Below, one piece after another: positions 6,649 through 13,624 of a DNA stretch of 13,624 nucleotides (the stretch's first letter is position 1; every line of letters begins with the position of its first letter). Source of the DNA: Acidobacteriota bacterium (GTDB lineage Bacteria; Acidobacteriota; Terriglobia; Acidiferrales; UBA7541); assembly GCA_003224075.1 (NCBI GenBank), contig QHYF01000055.1, forward strand, positions 1-13,624. The letters are read 5' to 3'. The notes beneath the pieces are model-generated. The model was not told the origin of the DNA. It worked only from the letters and a program-made list of their open reading frames with translations, and made no database searches. Made by a program: the position numbers and the translations under genes.

Positions 6649-9383
6649 CGCGCCATTTTCAGGCGCAGTCCTACCGTGCGGCCCCCGGCAAACTGCACCT
6701 TACCCGCGATCTGCAGGTTGGTGTCGGCTCCGCGCAGTGTGACCGGATCAATCTCCAAACTGTTCTTCGTTGACCGGAAATGTACTGGGCCGGCGTTTTC
6801 CAGCCGCACGTTTGCGTAATTCATGGCCAGGCGCGAGAAATTCGCATCCACGACGATGCTCTCCGGTTTTTTCAGCGAGCCGTTCAGCGAAATATCTCCA
6901 TCAGCGTTGGCGTGGCCGCTGAATTCCTTCAGGTGCAACGCGGTCAGCAGGAACGGGTCCAGGTCAATATTCCTGATGGATACTTTTCCGTTCAACGCGT
7001 ATGGATCAGCAAGTCCGAGAGTATAGCCCCCAGAAATCTCTCCCGTGGTCATTGCGGAGCGCAATTCCAGATGTGCCGCGTGCCCGTCCGACGTCAGATT
7101 CCCCTCGAAACTGCCAATGATCACTTGGCCGACGCGGAGATCTACCACGCGAAATGTCCCCTCGCCTAGCGGCCCTTGAATCGGGCCATTGGCCTTCAAG
7201 CGGAAACTCATCTGCCCTCCGACCGGCAGCCTCGCCGACTGCAGCCTTTCGATATTCTCGAGCGGCAACGCGGCACCAACCAGGTCCGCAGAAATCGTCC
7301 GGTCCGCGGAGCGGTAACCGGCGGAACCGGTGATAATCCCCGCGCCGCGTCCGTTTTCTTTTCCCGGCGGGAAGAAACGCAGCTCCGCATTGGTAATGTG
7401 CACTTCATCCGGCGAAACACTCAGTTGACCGCGGAGACGATTGAAGGACAGCCCGTACACTTTGCCGCCTGCCAGGTCGAAGAGGCCCGTGAGGCTGGGT
7501 TGTTCCCTGGTGCCGCGTCCGTGAAACTGACCTGTCAGCGTTCCCTTCACCGGATACGACAAGCCGAGCAGTTGTTCGATACCTTCGACCGGTGCTTTTT
7601 CGAAATTCGCCTCGGCGGTCCACTCGTTCTTCGGCAGGAAGCTCCATTTGGTCAGCGTCAGGGTCGCCTCGATATCCGCTTCCATCTCATTGCGCCGGGC
7701 GTGGCCACGCGCCAGGGCGAGCTCCGACGGTGAATAGGTGAGGTCCCCGTCGAGATAATCCAGAAAGACGCCGTCGTAGCGCACGCGTTCGCCGCGTATG
7801 TGCCCTTGAAATGCCGGGCCGCCGGCGCGCCCGGCGATTGTGCCATCCCATCGCGCACTGCCGGAGATTTGTTTGGCCACTTCCGGAGAACCGCGCGCCA
7901 CGCCTCGAACGGCATCAATGAAGTCCTTGTAGTTCTCCAGGGCGCTGGTTTCGAATCGCACGTTCAGCATCGAGTTGCGCGGAGCAAGAATGCCGTCGAC
8001 GCTGCCGCGCGACGACGGAGTTTCGAATTCACCAGAGTCGACCGAGAGCACGTTGGGATCGTAACGGTAGCGGAACTTCCAGGCGGCGGTCACAGGTTGA
8101 TGCCCGCCGGCGAGTTGGTTCGGCGTATCCCAAATCGATCTCCCGGATATCTCGAAATGGCGGAAAGGGCCAATCCACGTTTCGACAGTATCAGCAGTGA
8201 TCAGGGCATCCCAGTGCAATTCATCGACCGGGAAGTCCCGATGCTCCATGGCCGGCAAGACTGCCGCCAGCCGGACGTTCTGCACATGGGTATCCGCCCG
8301 GAATTGCAGTCCGTCAAAACGCATCGTCACGCGCCCGGTTACGCTGCCGCCCATCGCGCTGGCCGAAAAGTCGGGGACTTCGAGGCCCCGATCATCGATT
8401 TGATAGCTGCCGCGGCTCGTAAGTCCGGCCGCATGGAACTCCGTATATGGCAAGGTGATGTCCTGCCCGGAATAACTCCCGCTGCCCTTGAATCGGCCGC
8501 CGGCGAACTGGCCTTCTCCGTGCAGATCGACCCGCCCCGTCGGCACTTTTGGCTCTCGGAGGGTTTCCCTGAAATCCAGCAGGTTGACCCAGCCCCGGTA
8601 ACGGAAATTCCATTTCGGATTCGCGAAGTCATTCATTTCCGCTTGCGCATCCAGATGCGAGTGTCCCGCGCTGAGCACCCCCTGCTCGAGCGTGAACCCA
8701 TCGCGCCAGAGCGTGAACTTTGCGGACAGGCCCACGGGCAACGGCATGTAGCGCCGCGAGGTGAACTGCACCGTCTGCCAGTCGAGATTGCCCAGGTACA
8801 ATGGATGGTCCCGCGTGCCGCCGGCATCCAGCGCAAACTGCAAGTCACCTCCGTGGGCCGTGAGCCGTGTCTTCGCATCGTTGTAGAGAACCCATCCGTC
8901 CGCGAGCACAAGCCGCCGGATGTGCAATGCGAAAAGTGTGTCCCGCACAGGTTTATTTGCGGAAGCAGACCGAGTTGGCACTGGTAAATTTGTCGTACCG
9001 TTCCTTTCAACGCGGATGTGCACGTGCGGCTGCTGCACGACGAGTTCATTCAGCGAAATCTTCCGGCCCCAGAAGGAATCAATCCGCAGACCTGCTCGCA
9101 CTTCTTCCGCGGTGAAAAGAGGCTCCGTGCCGGAGGGCTCCCTTCCATGGATCACCAGCCCATTGATGGTTATCTGCATGGCCAACCATCGAATCGAAAA
9201 GGCGCGCAGCTCTACCTTGCCTCCGGTCATCGATTCCAGCCGGCTTACAATCAGCCGGCTGAGAACCGGATTGCCCGCCCCGCTGCCGAAAAACACGATG
9301 ACGGCTATCAGTCCGAGCACCGCCAGCACCCACGGCGTGTGAATGATCCAGCTCCAGATTGGGTGGCGGGTCTCGCGCTTCAT
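6429..9383 (-). CDS. tamB: TamB-like translocation and assembly protein, N-terminal part
   Basis: The frame is 984 codons, but only about the first 908 residues are authentic; after the frame change near 6657 the translation (MARWTCGFSAATCRIW...) is out-of-frame read-through of the C-terminal part. The N-terminus has a cytoplasmic MKRETRHPIWSW and one membrane anchor (about 12-33). An AsmA/TamB-like opening follows (ELRAFSIRWLAMQITINGLV, about 58-77; a VVQQPHVHIRVERNG segment near 115), then a long series of beta-strand repeats with phrases such as SLTGLFDLAGGKVYGLSFNRL. The protein should be anchored in the inner membrane and project through the periplasm towards the outer membrane. The ATG overlaps the surA-like stop by 4 bases (ATGA) and has GAGG 7 bases upstream, so the start is secure. 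It is the last gene of the bamA-surA-tamB operon. Confidence 0.88.
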   Translation of the reverse strand: MKRETRHPIWSWIIHTPWVLAVLGLIAVIVFFGSGAGNPVLSRLIVSRLESMTGGKVELRAFSIRWLAMQITINGLVIHGREPSGTEPLFTAEEVRAGLRIDSFWGRKISLNELVVQQPHVHIRVERNGTTNLPVPTRSASANKPVRDTLFALHIRRLVLADGWVLYNDAKTRLTAHGGDLQFALDAGGTRDHPLYLGNLDWQTVQFTSRRYMPLPVGLSAKFTLWRDGFTLEQGVLSAGHSHLDAQAEMNDFANPKWNFRYRGWVNLLDFRETLREPKVPTGRVDLHGEGQFAGGRFKGSGSYSGQDITLPYTEFHAAGLTSRGSYQIDDRGLEVPDFSASAMGGSVTGRVTMRFDGLQFRADTHVQNVRLAAVLPAMEHRDFPVDELHWDALITADTVETWIGPFRHFEISGRSIWDTPNQLAGGHQPVTAAWKFRYRYDPNVLSVDSGEFETPSSRGSVDGILAPRNSMLNVRFETSALENYKDFIDAVRGVARGSPEVAKQISGSARWDGTIAGRAGGPAFQGHIRGERVRYDGVFLDYLDGDLTYSPSELALARGHARRNEMEADIEATLTLTKWSFLPKNEWTAEANFEKAPVEGIEQLLGLSYPVKGTLTGQFHGRGTREQPSLTGLFDLAGGKVYGLSFNRLRGQLSVSPDEVHITNAELRFFPPGKENGRGAGIITGSAGYRSADRTISADLVGAALPLENIERLQSARLPVGGQMSFRLKANGPIQGPLGEGTFRVVDLRVGQVIIGSFEGNLTSDGHAAHLELRSAMTTGEISGGYTLGLADPYALNGKVSIRNIDLDPFLLTALHLKEFSGHANADGDISLNGSLKKPESIVVDANFSRLAMNYANVRLENAGPVHFRSTKNSLEIDPVTLRGADTNLQIAGKVQFAGGRTVGLRLKMARWTCGFSAATCRIWTHAARRKSMHLSKGHWTGRGSPAACTSRTLRREPRISRQVSVRSRATWYSMRRAFILKM
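6656..6659 (-). other. Apparent frameshift site within tamB
   Basis: Four T's on the plus strand (AAAA in the coding sense) lie where the frame changes. As read, the coding strand gives CTG AAA ATG GCG. With one extra A it becomes CTG AAA AAT GGC GCG TTG GAC, joining ...VGLRLK to NGALDLRLLSGYVPDL. No canonical X-XXY-YYZ slippery heptamer is visible, so programmed frameshifting is not supported. A one-base deletion or a homopolymer sequencing error fits better. Confidence 0.75.
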
Positions 9384-10027
9384 TTCGCCGCCTCATCGAA
9401 AAGCTTCTCAATGTGCAGGCGGGTCCGGCTCTCTTTCAGCCACTTTTCTGCCTGCTCATTGATCCCGCGTTGCACGAGAGCCTCCTGGATGTAATCGCGG
9501 GCCGCGTCCAGCGTTGGTGGCTCTTGCCCGTGCGCTTTCGCTCGTGGCACGACCGCGGTCTGATAAAAATCTTCAATCTCCTTGGGATCGATCCGCACCG
9601 CCGGACGAAACCGCGAATCGAGATAATCGCTCAAGTACAACTGCGAACTCACGATTCCCCGCACTTCCGAATCGCTCAGCCCGCTTTGCTTTTTCCTTGC
9701 TTCGTATTCTTGCGCCGAGGTGAACGAACTTTGCAGACGGCTCAAGCTCCGCTCGATATCGGCATTCGAAGGATGCGGGAAGTGGGAAACATCGGCTTCC
9801 GTTCGCACCATCCATTGGTCGATCAATCGGTCGAGAACCTGAGCGTCGGTCTCCGATTTTCCGTCAACGAACTGCTGGTAGCGGCTGAGAGTCCGGATAT
9901 CACTCCACAGGATGATGTCGTTTTCGACTCGCGCCACGATGCGGTCCACGATCTCCTGCGCCGCCAGCGACCCCGCCGCCGTCACTGCCAGCGCCGCTAA
10001 GAAACCGAGGATTGCAAGCCTGCGCAT
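9380..10027 (-). CDS. SurA-like periplasmic chaperone without PPIase domain
   Basis: The protein is 215 residues from the ATG at 10027-10025. That start overlaps the bamA-like stop by one base (TAATG) and opens directly into a signal peptide (MRRLAILGFLAALAVTAAGS, cleavage near residue 23). The frame extends upstream to 10129, but that would bury the signal peptide behind 34 residues antiparallel to no known domain. The start of the mature protein, IVDRIVARVENDIILWSDI (about 26-44), is the classic SurA N-terminal motif. The ending ARDYIQEALVQRGINEQAEK followed by WLKESRTRLHIE resembles the C-terminal helix that packs against the SurA N-domain. No parvulin rotamase domain lies between them, so the protein is a chaperone core only. 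Role by family: holding unfolded outer-membrane proteins in the periplasm for the Omp85 machine. Sandwiched between bamA-like and tamB-like genes, it probably serves them. Confidence 0.85.
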   Translation of the reverse strand: MRRLAILGFLAALAVTAAGSLAAQEIVDRIVARVENDIILWSDIRTLSRYQQFVDGKSETDAQVLDRLIDQWMVRTEADVSHFPHPSNADIERSLSRLQSSFTSAQEYEARKKQSGLSDSEVRGIVSSQLYLSDYLDSRFRPAVRIDPKEIEDFYQTAVVPRAKAHGQEPPTLDAARDYIQEALVQRGINEQAEKWLKESRTRLHIEKLFDEAAK

Positions 10028-13000
10028 TAAAACGTCGACCCCAGATTGAAAAAGATTTGAAAACCGGAGAGTCGTGCGCCTTGCTGGCCCAGCGAGCCAA
10101 CTTGGCAATTGGTTGCATTGCTCGGACATGGAATGGGAATTACAAATGACGGCCGATTGAGCTGGTAGCCGAAATCAATTCGAATGGGACCCACGGGCGT
10201 TTTGTACCTCACGCCCAAGCCGACCGTGTGCGCAAAGTAGTTGAGTTCGTTCGAGCAGTTGGTGACGCACACTGACAGATTTGTCGAACTCGGCGGCTGC
10301 GCGGGGTTTTGCAACGCGAACGTGGGGCTCGGCAGCATCGTGCGAAAGGAAATTCGAGTGAGCCGACTGTAAACGTTTCCACCATCATAGAAAAAGGCGC
10401 CCCCCAGCGATGTGCCGATGAACGGCAGGCGCATCGGAAAACGAAACTCCTGGTTCAACACCAGCATGGCCTGGCCGCCGACCGGGAACCCGGTCACGGC
10501 GTCGCGCGGTCCCGCCTGATTCAACGCAAAGCCCCGCAGCGACGTCCCGCCCCCGGCAAAAAACCGTTCTGGAAGCGGGATCACGGTCGGCAGCGGTGGC
10601 GTGGTGGGAGCTGGAAAACTGAGCGAGACCGTGTCGCGATACGGTTCGAGGATTCCAAATCGAATCGAACGCGCAAAACTGAATCGGCGCTTGATCGGGT
10701 GGTACGTGGCATTCTGAAAGAAAAATCGCAGGAAGCTGGCACTGGAGCTGAAATAGGTATCCGCGTCGCCGAAGTCCGCGCTGTTAAAACTGCCCTTGGA
10801 AGCGTCGGCGGGATTGTCCCGCGAGTCTCGGAACCAGGTTATGCCGAACTGCGACACCAATGTCGGTTGATTGAAAAGAGGAACTTCCTGACTGAGAATT
10901 TTGAGATTCGAGACGCGAACTTGGCGGAAAGCGTAGCGATACAGCATCGTCGTCAGCGGCGTGATTTGATCGGTCAACTGCACCGAACCCTCGTAGCGCT
11001 GTTGCGTAAACGTATTGATGTCGCGCGTTTTTTCCGCAAACGCCGTCGCCTGGAAACTCAAATGCGAATCGCCGAACGTGTTTGGCGCCGAGTACCCCAG
11101 CAACGCGCGCCCCTGCAAAGTGCTGCCGCGCAGTTTGAAGGAGAGCGTGTCCGCGCGCCCGGTAAGATTCAGTTTGCTGACCTCGAGAATTCCCCGGGGA
11201 GCGGCCTCGATCTGTCCCCCCGTCGGATTCGTCGTGCTGGCCAGCCTCTGTACTTCGAAACCGCCGCCGTAGGCCAGCGTGTACCGCCTGGCTTCCTCGA
11301 CGAGAACGGCGATGTCTTTCTCGGGATCCGTGCCGTTCGGATTCTGGGGTTCAATCGTCACCCGGTTGAAGATACCCAGGTTGTACAGACGCCTTTGCGA
11401 TTCCACGACGTCGCCTTCGCGCAGCGGTTCCCCCACTTTGATGTGCACCTCTCGACGGATCACCCCAGGCCGCGTGTGTTCGTAGCCGCTGATTAATATT
11501 CGTCCCACGCGCGTTTGGGGCCCCTCCTGGATGTGATACACAAGCCGAACAGCATCCGCTTGCTCAATCGCAGGCTTGGCCTCTTTTTCCCTTTCCTCTT
11601 TTTTCTTTCCATTTTCCTGCGAAGAAGCGCTGTTCATGGCGGCTTCCGCTTTTTGGCCCGCCGCTTCTGCGGGAACGCGCTCCGCAGTGGGCGTAAAGCT
11701 GGCCTCGGGAAATCCCTCGTTAAAGTAAAGTGCCAGGATGTTGTCGCGGTCCGTCGTCACGCCGAAATCGGAATACGGCTGCCCGGGTGTCGAGCCGATA
11801 ACGCCCAGGAGTTCCTCCTCTTTGAAGGCGTGAATTCCCTCCGTTGAAAGCGAAGCCACCCGCGTCTGCTTTCCCTCCTGAACCTGGAAGCGAATAAACA
11901 CATCACCCTTTTTCCCCTTGTAGTTGTCTTCCACCTGTTGCTCGGCTTTCGCATCCAGAAATCCGTTCGCCTGATAGAGGCTGCGCATCGATTGCGCGTC
12001 GGATTCGACCAGCCGCCGGCTGAAGCGGCCGGGTGAACCGAAAGCGCCGCCGAAGATTTGCAGCCGGCTCTTCAACAATTCCGTATCGAAGTATTTGTTC
12101 CCGGTGATCTCTATCCCCACCAATTTGTGTCGCGCGCCCCGCTCGACCGTGTAAGTAATGACCTCTTCCATCCCCCGCCCGCCGTTTCGTTCGGGTTTCA
12201 CTTCCCGCGTGTCGGTTTTGTAGTCCACCTCGGCATCGAAATATCCTTCGCGTTCGAGCCGCTCTCGAAGATTTTTCTTTCCTTCTTCGAGCAGGTCCGC
12301 GTCAACCGCGCCTTCTTGATAAATCGGTATCAGTTTTTTCAGCTCTCCTCTCGAAATCTTCGCGCCGCTCACCGTCAATTGCACACGCGGGCCTTCGGCG
12401 ACATCCAAATCGAGAGGGATCGTGTGTTTCGCGGCGTCATAATCGCCCCGGCGCGCTGCCGCGCGCGCGCTCAGATGCCCTTTCTTCACCAGAAACTTGC
12501 GGATTCGGTCCCTCCCGCGCTGCAGCCGTGCGGAAGTGATTTCGCTGCCTGTTTTCATCTTCAGTCGCGTAAGAATTTCGGCGTCACGGTACTCCGTGCC
12601 GTTCTTTAGTTGGATGACTCCTACGCGCGCTCGCGGTCCCGGTTTGACGTGCGCGACAATGTCCATCTGATGCGTCTCCGGGTGCGGCAACGCCTCCGCG
12701 GTCACTTCCGCCTGGTACAAGCCCTCTTCTCGCAGCGTCTCTCGCAATCGTTCCAGCGCTTCTTTGACCACAACCTGCCTGTAGGTTTGTCCAAGAGCCA
12801 ACTGCATCGCCGCAGCCGCCGACGCATCGCTTGGCGGCGCGATCAGACCTTCGATGCGCACCTGGTTGAAAAACAAATTCTCCCGTGCCACGAAATCCAG
12901 ACGCACTCCGCCGGATACCGGCGTCAATACCGCGCGCAGGTCGCCGTAATCGCCTGTTCGATAAAGCGCCCGCAAACTCTCCGCGATTTTCTCCCGGTCT

Positions 13001-13194
13001 ACCGGTTTCCCCGTTTCCAAGGTGATTCCCGAGGGCGATTCCGACAGAACTTGCCCGTCCTCCTTCACGATGCGGATCGCCACGACGGTAGGTTTTTCCG
13101 CCTCTTGCGCCGCCTGCGCGTGCCTCGGCGCAGCTCCCGTCAGGAGCGCGAGCGCGACAATGCCTCGCAAGCCGCTGGCCCAGCTCAATTCCAT
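10027..13194 (-). CDS. bamA: BamA/TamA-family outer membrane assembly protein (Omp85)
   Basis: This 1055-residue protein starts with a signal peptide (about 1-28, ending HAQA). It then has what I count as seven POTRA domains (roughly 35-104, 105-186, 187-268, 269-353, 354-441, 442-557, 558-636) and a 16-strand-type barrel to the C-terminal Phe. The barrel lid motif is RFFAGGGTSLRGF (877-889), where LRGF corresponds to VRGF/Y. Repeated POTRA endings such as VAEGPRV, VERGARH, VQEGKQT and IQEGPQT mark the repeat period. The sixth POTRA carries a charged Lys/Glu insertion (about 506-545). It is expected to insert beta-barrel proteins into the outer membrane. E. coli BamA has five POTRA domains and about 810 residues. 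The gene heads an operon with surA-like and tamB-like genes. It could be the housekeeping BamA or a TamA-like paralogue. Confidence 0.92.
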   Translation of the reverse strand: MELSWASGLRGIVALALLTGAAPRHAQAAQEAEKPTVVAIRIVKEDGQVLSESPSGITLETGKPVDREKIAESLRALYRTGDYGDLRAVLTPVSGGVRLDFVARENLFFNQVRIEGLIAPPSDASAAAAMQLALGQTYRQVVVKEALERLRETLREEGLYQAEVTAEALPHPETHQMDIVAHVKPGPRARVGVIQLKNGTEYRDAEILTRLKMKTGSEITSARLQRGRDRIRKFLVKKGHLSARAAARRGDYDAAKHTIPLDLDVAEGPRVQLTVSGAKISRGELKKLIPIYQEGAVDADLLEEGKKNLRERLEREGYFDAEVDYKTDTREVKPERNGGRGMEEVITYTVERGARHKLVGIEITGNKYFDTELLKSRLQIFGGAFGSPGRFSRRLVESDAQSMRSLYQANGFLDAKAEQQVEDNYKGKKGDVFIRFQVQEGKQTRVASLSTEGIHAFKEEELLGVIGSTPGQPYSDFGVTTDRDNILALYFNEGFPEASFTPTAERVPAEAAGQKAEAAMNSASSQENGKKKEEREKEAKPAIEQADAVRLVYHIQEGPQTRVGRILISGYEHTRPGVIRREVHIKVGEPLREGDVVESQRRLYNLGIFNRVTIEPQNPNGTDPEKDIAVLVEEARRYTLAYGGGFEVQRLASTTNPTGGQIEAAPRGILEVSKLNLTGRADTLSFKLRGSTLQGRALLGYSAPNTFGDSHLSFQATAFAEKTRDINTFTQQRYEGSVQLTDQITPLTTMLYRYAFRQVRVSNLKILSQEVPLFNQPTLVSQFGITWFRDSRDNPADASKGSFNSADFGDADTYFSSSASFLRFFFQNATYHPIKRRFSFARSIRFGILEPYRDTVSLSFPAPTTPPLPTVIPLPERFFAGGGTSLRGFALNQAGPRDAVTGFPVGGQAMLVLNQEFRFPMRLPFIGTSLGGAFFYDGGNVYSRLTRISFRTMLPSPTFALQNPAQPPSSTNLSVCVTNCSNELNYFAHTVGLGVRYKTPVGPIRIDFGYQLNRPSFVIPIPCPSNATNCQVGSLGQQGARLSGFQIFFNLGSTF

Positions 13195-13308
13195 CTTCCA
13201 TTCGCTCAGACGAAGGGTAGCACGGCGGCGTTGCCTGCCCGGTCCCCTTTGGCGCTATCATGTACTCTAGCAGGAGCGTCCGCAGCGCCTGCCGGGGCCG
13301 CATCTTTC
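13195..13308. promoter_or_regulatory. Divergent intergenic region between bamA-like and ThiF-like genes
   Basis: This 114-base spacer must hold the start signals for both operons. On the minus strand TGC followed by TAGAGT (13272-13264) fits an extended -10 without a -35. On the plus strand TTGCCT (13231-13236) and TATCAT (13256-13261) are separated by 19 bases, longer than optimal. These candidates nearly touch each other. Neither is strong and no terminator or operator is evident. Confidence 0.3.
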
Positions 13309-13624
13309 GTGAACGATTCTCTCCAGGAAAAATACTCGCGCCAGATGCTTTTCACCGGGATCGGCCCGGAAGGTCAGCAGCGGCTGCTGGCCTCCCGCGC
13401 CGCCGTGGTCGGCTGTGGGGCGATCGGCGCTGCTGCCGCAAATCTCCTCGTGCGCGCCGGCGTCGGCTACCTCAGAATCATCGACCGCGATTTCGTCGAG
13501 CTCTCCAATTTGCAGCGCCAGACGCTTTTTGATGAATCCGACGCTCTCAATTCCCTCCCGAAGGCCGTCGCCGCCGAACGCAAGCTGCTCTCGATCAACT
13601 CCAGCGTTGCGGTGCAAGGGCTTG
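13309..13624 (+). CDS. Partial ThiF/MoeB-type E1-like adenylyltransferase
   Basis: The first 105 codons are present; the gene continues beyond the window. Starting at GTG, the protein begins MNDSLQEKYSRQMLFTGIGP, the usual KYSRQ..F.GIG opening of the ThiF family. The nucleotide-binding loop VVGCGAIGAAAANLLVRAGV (33-52) follows, then IIDRDFVELSNLQRQTLFDE (57-76), holding the ATP-contacting Asp and Arg. PKA (84-86) and INSSV (96-100) complete the pattern. Such enzymes activate the C-terminal Gly of ThiS, MoaD or other ubiquitin-like sulfur carriers with ATP. The zinc-binding cysteines and any rhodanese domain would lie downstream, so ThiF, MoeB and HesA cannot be separated. No in-frame ATG exists nearby upstream, and no clear Shine-Dalgarno sequence precedes the GTG. 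Confidence 0.9.
   Translation, partial: MNDSLQEKYSRQMLFTGIGPEGQQRLLASRAAVVGCGAIGAAAANLLVRAGVGYLRIIDRDFVELSNLQRQTLFDESDALNSLPKAVAAERKLLSINSSVAVQGL

Noticed and set aside
6650..6665. Programmed -1 ribosomal frameshifting in tamB
   Set aside because: The site reads CTG AAA ATG without a canonical slippery heptamer, and the run of four A's is short for transcriptional slippage. Deletion or sequencing error is simpler.
7800..8987. A 395-codon open frame on the plus strand
   Set aside because: It is antisense to the well-supported tamB-like gene, with no domain-like pattern and no ribosome-binding site.
10028..10129. Upstream start at 10129 for the surA-like gene
   Set aside because: It would bury the signal peptide behind 34 residues encoded within the bamA-like gene. 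The start at 10027 begins directly with the signal peptide.
10309..11496. A 395-codon open frame on the plus strand
   Set aside because: It is antisense to the barrel region of the bamA-like gene, and its composition is that of a shadow frame.
12451..12470. Run of alternating GC bases
   Set aside because: It falls in the bamA-like gene where the protein has an Arg/Ala stretch (SARAAARRG). Codon bias explains it.
13231..13261. TTGCCT and TATCAT as a firm promoter for the ThiF-like gene
   Set aside because: The 19-base spacer and imperfect boxes make it too weak for more than a mention within the intergenic entry.

Overview
The window looks like chromosomal DNA of a GC-rich, diderm (two-membrane) bacterium. 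An Omp85-family outer-membrane assembly protein, a SurA-like periplasmic chaperone and a TamB-like inner-membrane protein require an outer membrane. The gene content and protein style suggest Acidobacteriota, but that assignment is inference from general familiarity and was not tested. No mobile element, CRISPR array, rRNA or tRNA was seen.

Layout. At 1-446 (minus) is the 5' part of a small multi-membrane-span protein of unknown function. A near-consensus promoter ends almost at its ATG, so its mRNA is probably leaderless. From 4523 down to 515 (minus) run four genes that overlap one another by 8, 8 and 4 bases: an amino-acid permease, a kynureninase-like PLP enzyme, protein-L-isoaspartate O-methyltransferase (pcm) and a dolichyl-phosphate-glucose-synthase-type family 2 glycosyltransferase. 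At 4687-5340 (plus) is an exported DUF2059 protein, followed by a probable intrinsic terminator that overlaps the end of the converging gene.

From 13194 down to 5380 (minus) lies an envelope-biogenesis operon. It encodes a BamA/TamA-family barrel protein in which I count seven POTRA repeats, then a short SurA-like chaperone lacking the PPIase domain, then a TamB-family protein. The tamB reading frame is broken by one apparent missing base in a run of four T's (plus strand) near 6656, so it appears as two ORFs. At 13309-13624 (plus), head-to-head with the bamA-like gene, begins a ThiF/MoeB-type E1-like adenylyltransferase that runs off the window.

How the genes work together. The bamA-surA-tamB genes overlap by 1 and 4 bases and form a plausible chain: a periplasmic client chaperone, an outer-membrane insertase with long periplasmic arms, and a periplasm-spanning TamB filament anchored in the inner membrane. 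The permease and kynureninase-like enzyme plausibly import and cleave or transaminate an amino acid. Pcm (protein repair) and the glycosyltransferase (polyprenyl-phosphate sugar donor) are translationally coupled to them without an obvious shared pathway.

Other intergenic spaces are short: 447-514 and 4524-4686 carry candidate promoters, 5341-5379 the terminator stem, and 13195-13308 is a divergent spacer with only weak promoter-like signals. There is no gene-free stretch over 300 bases.
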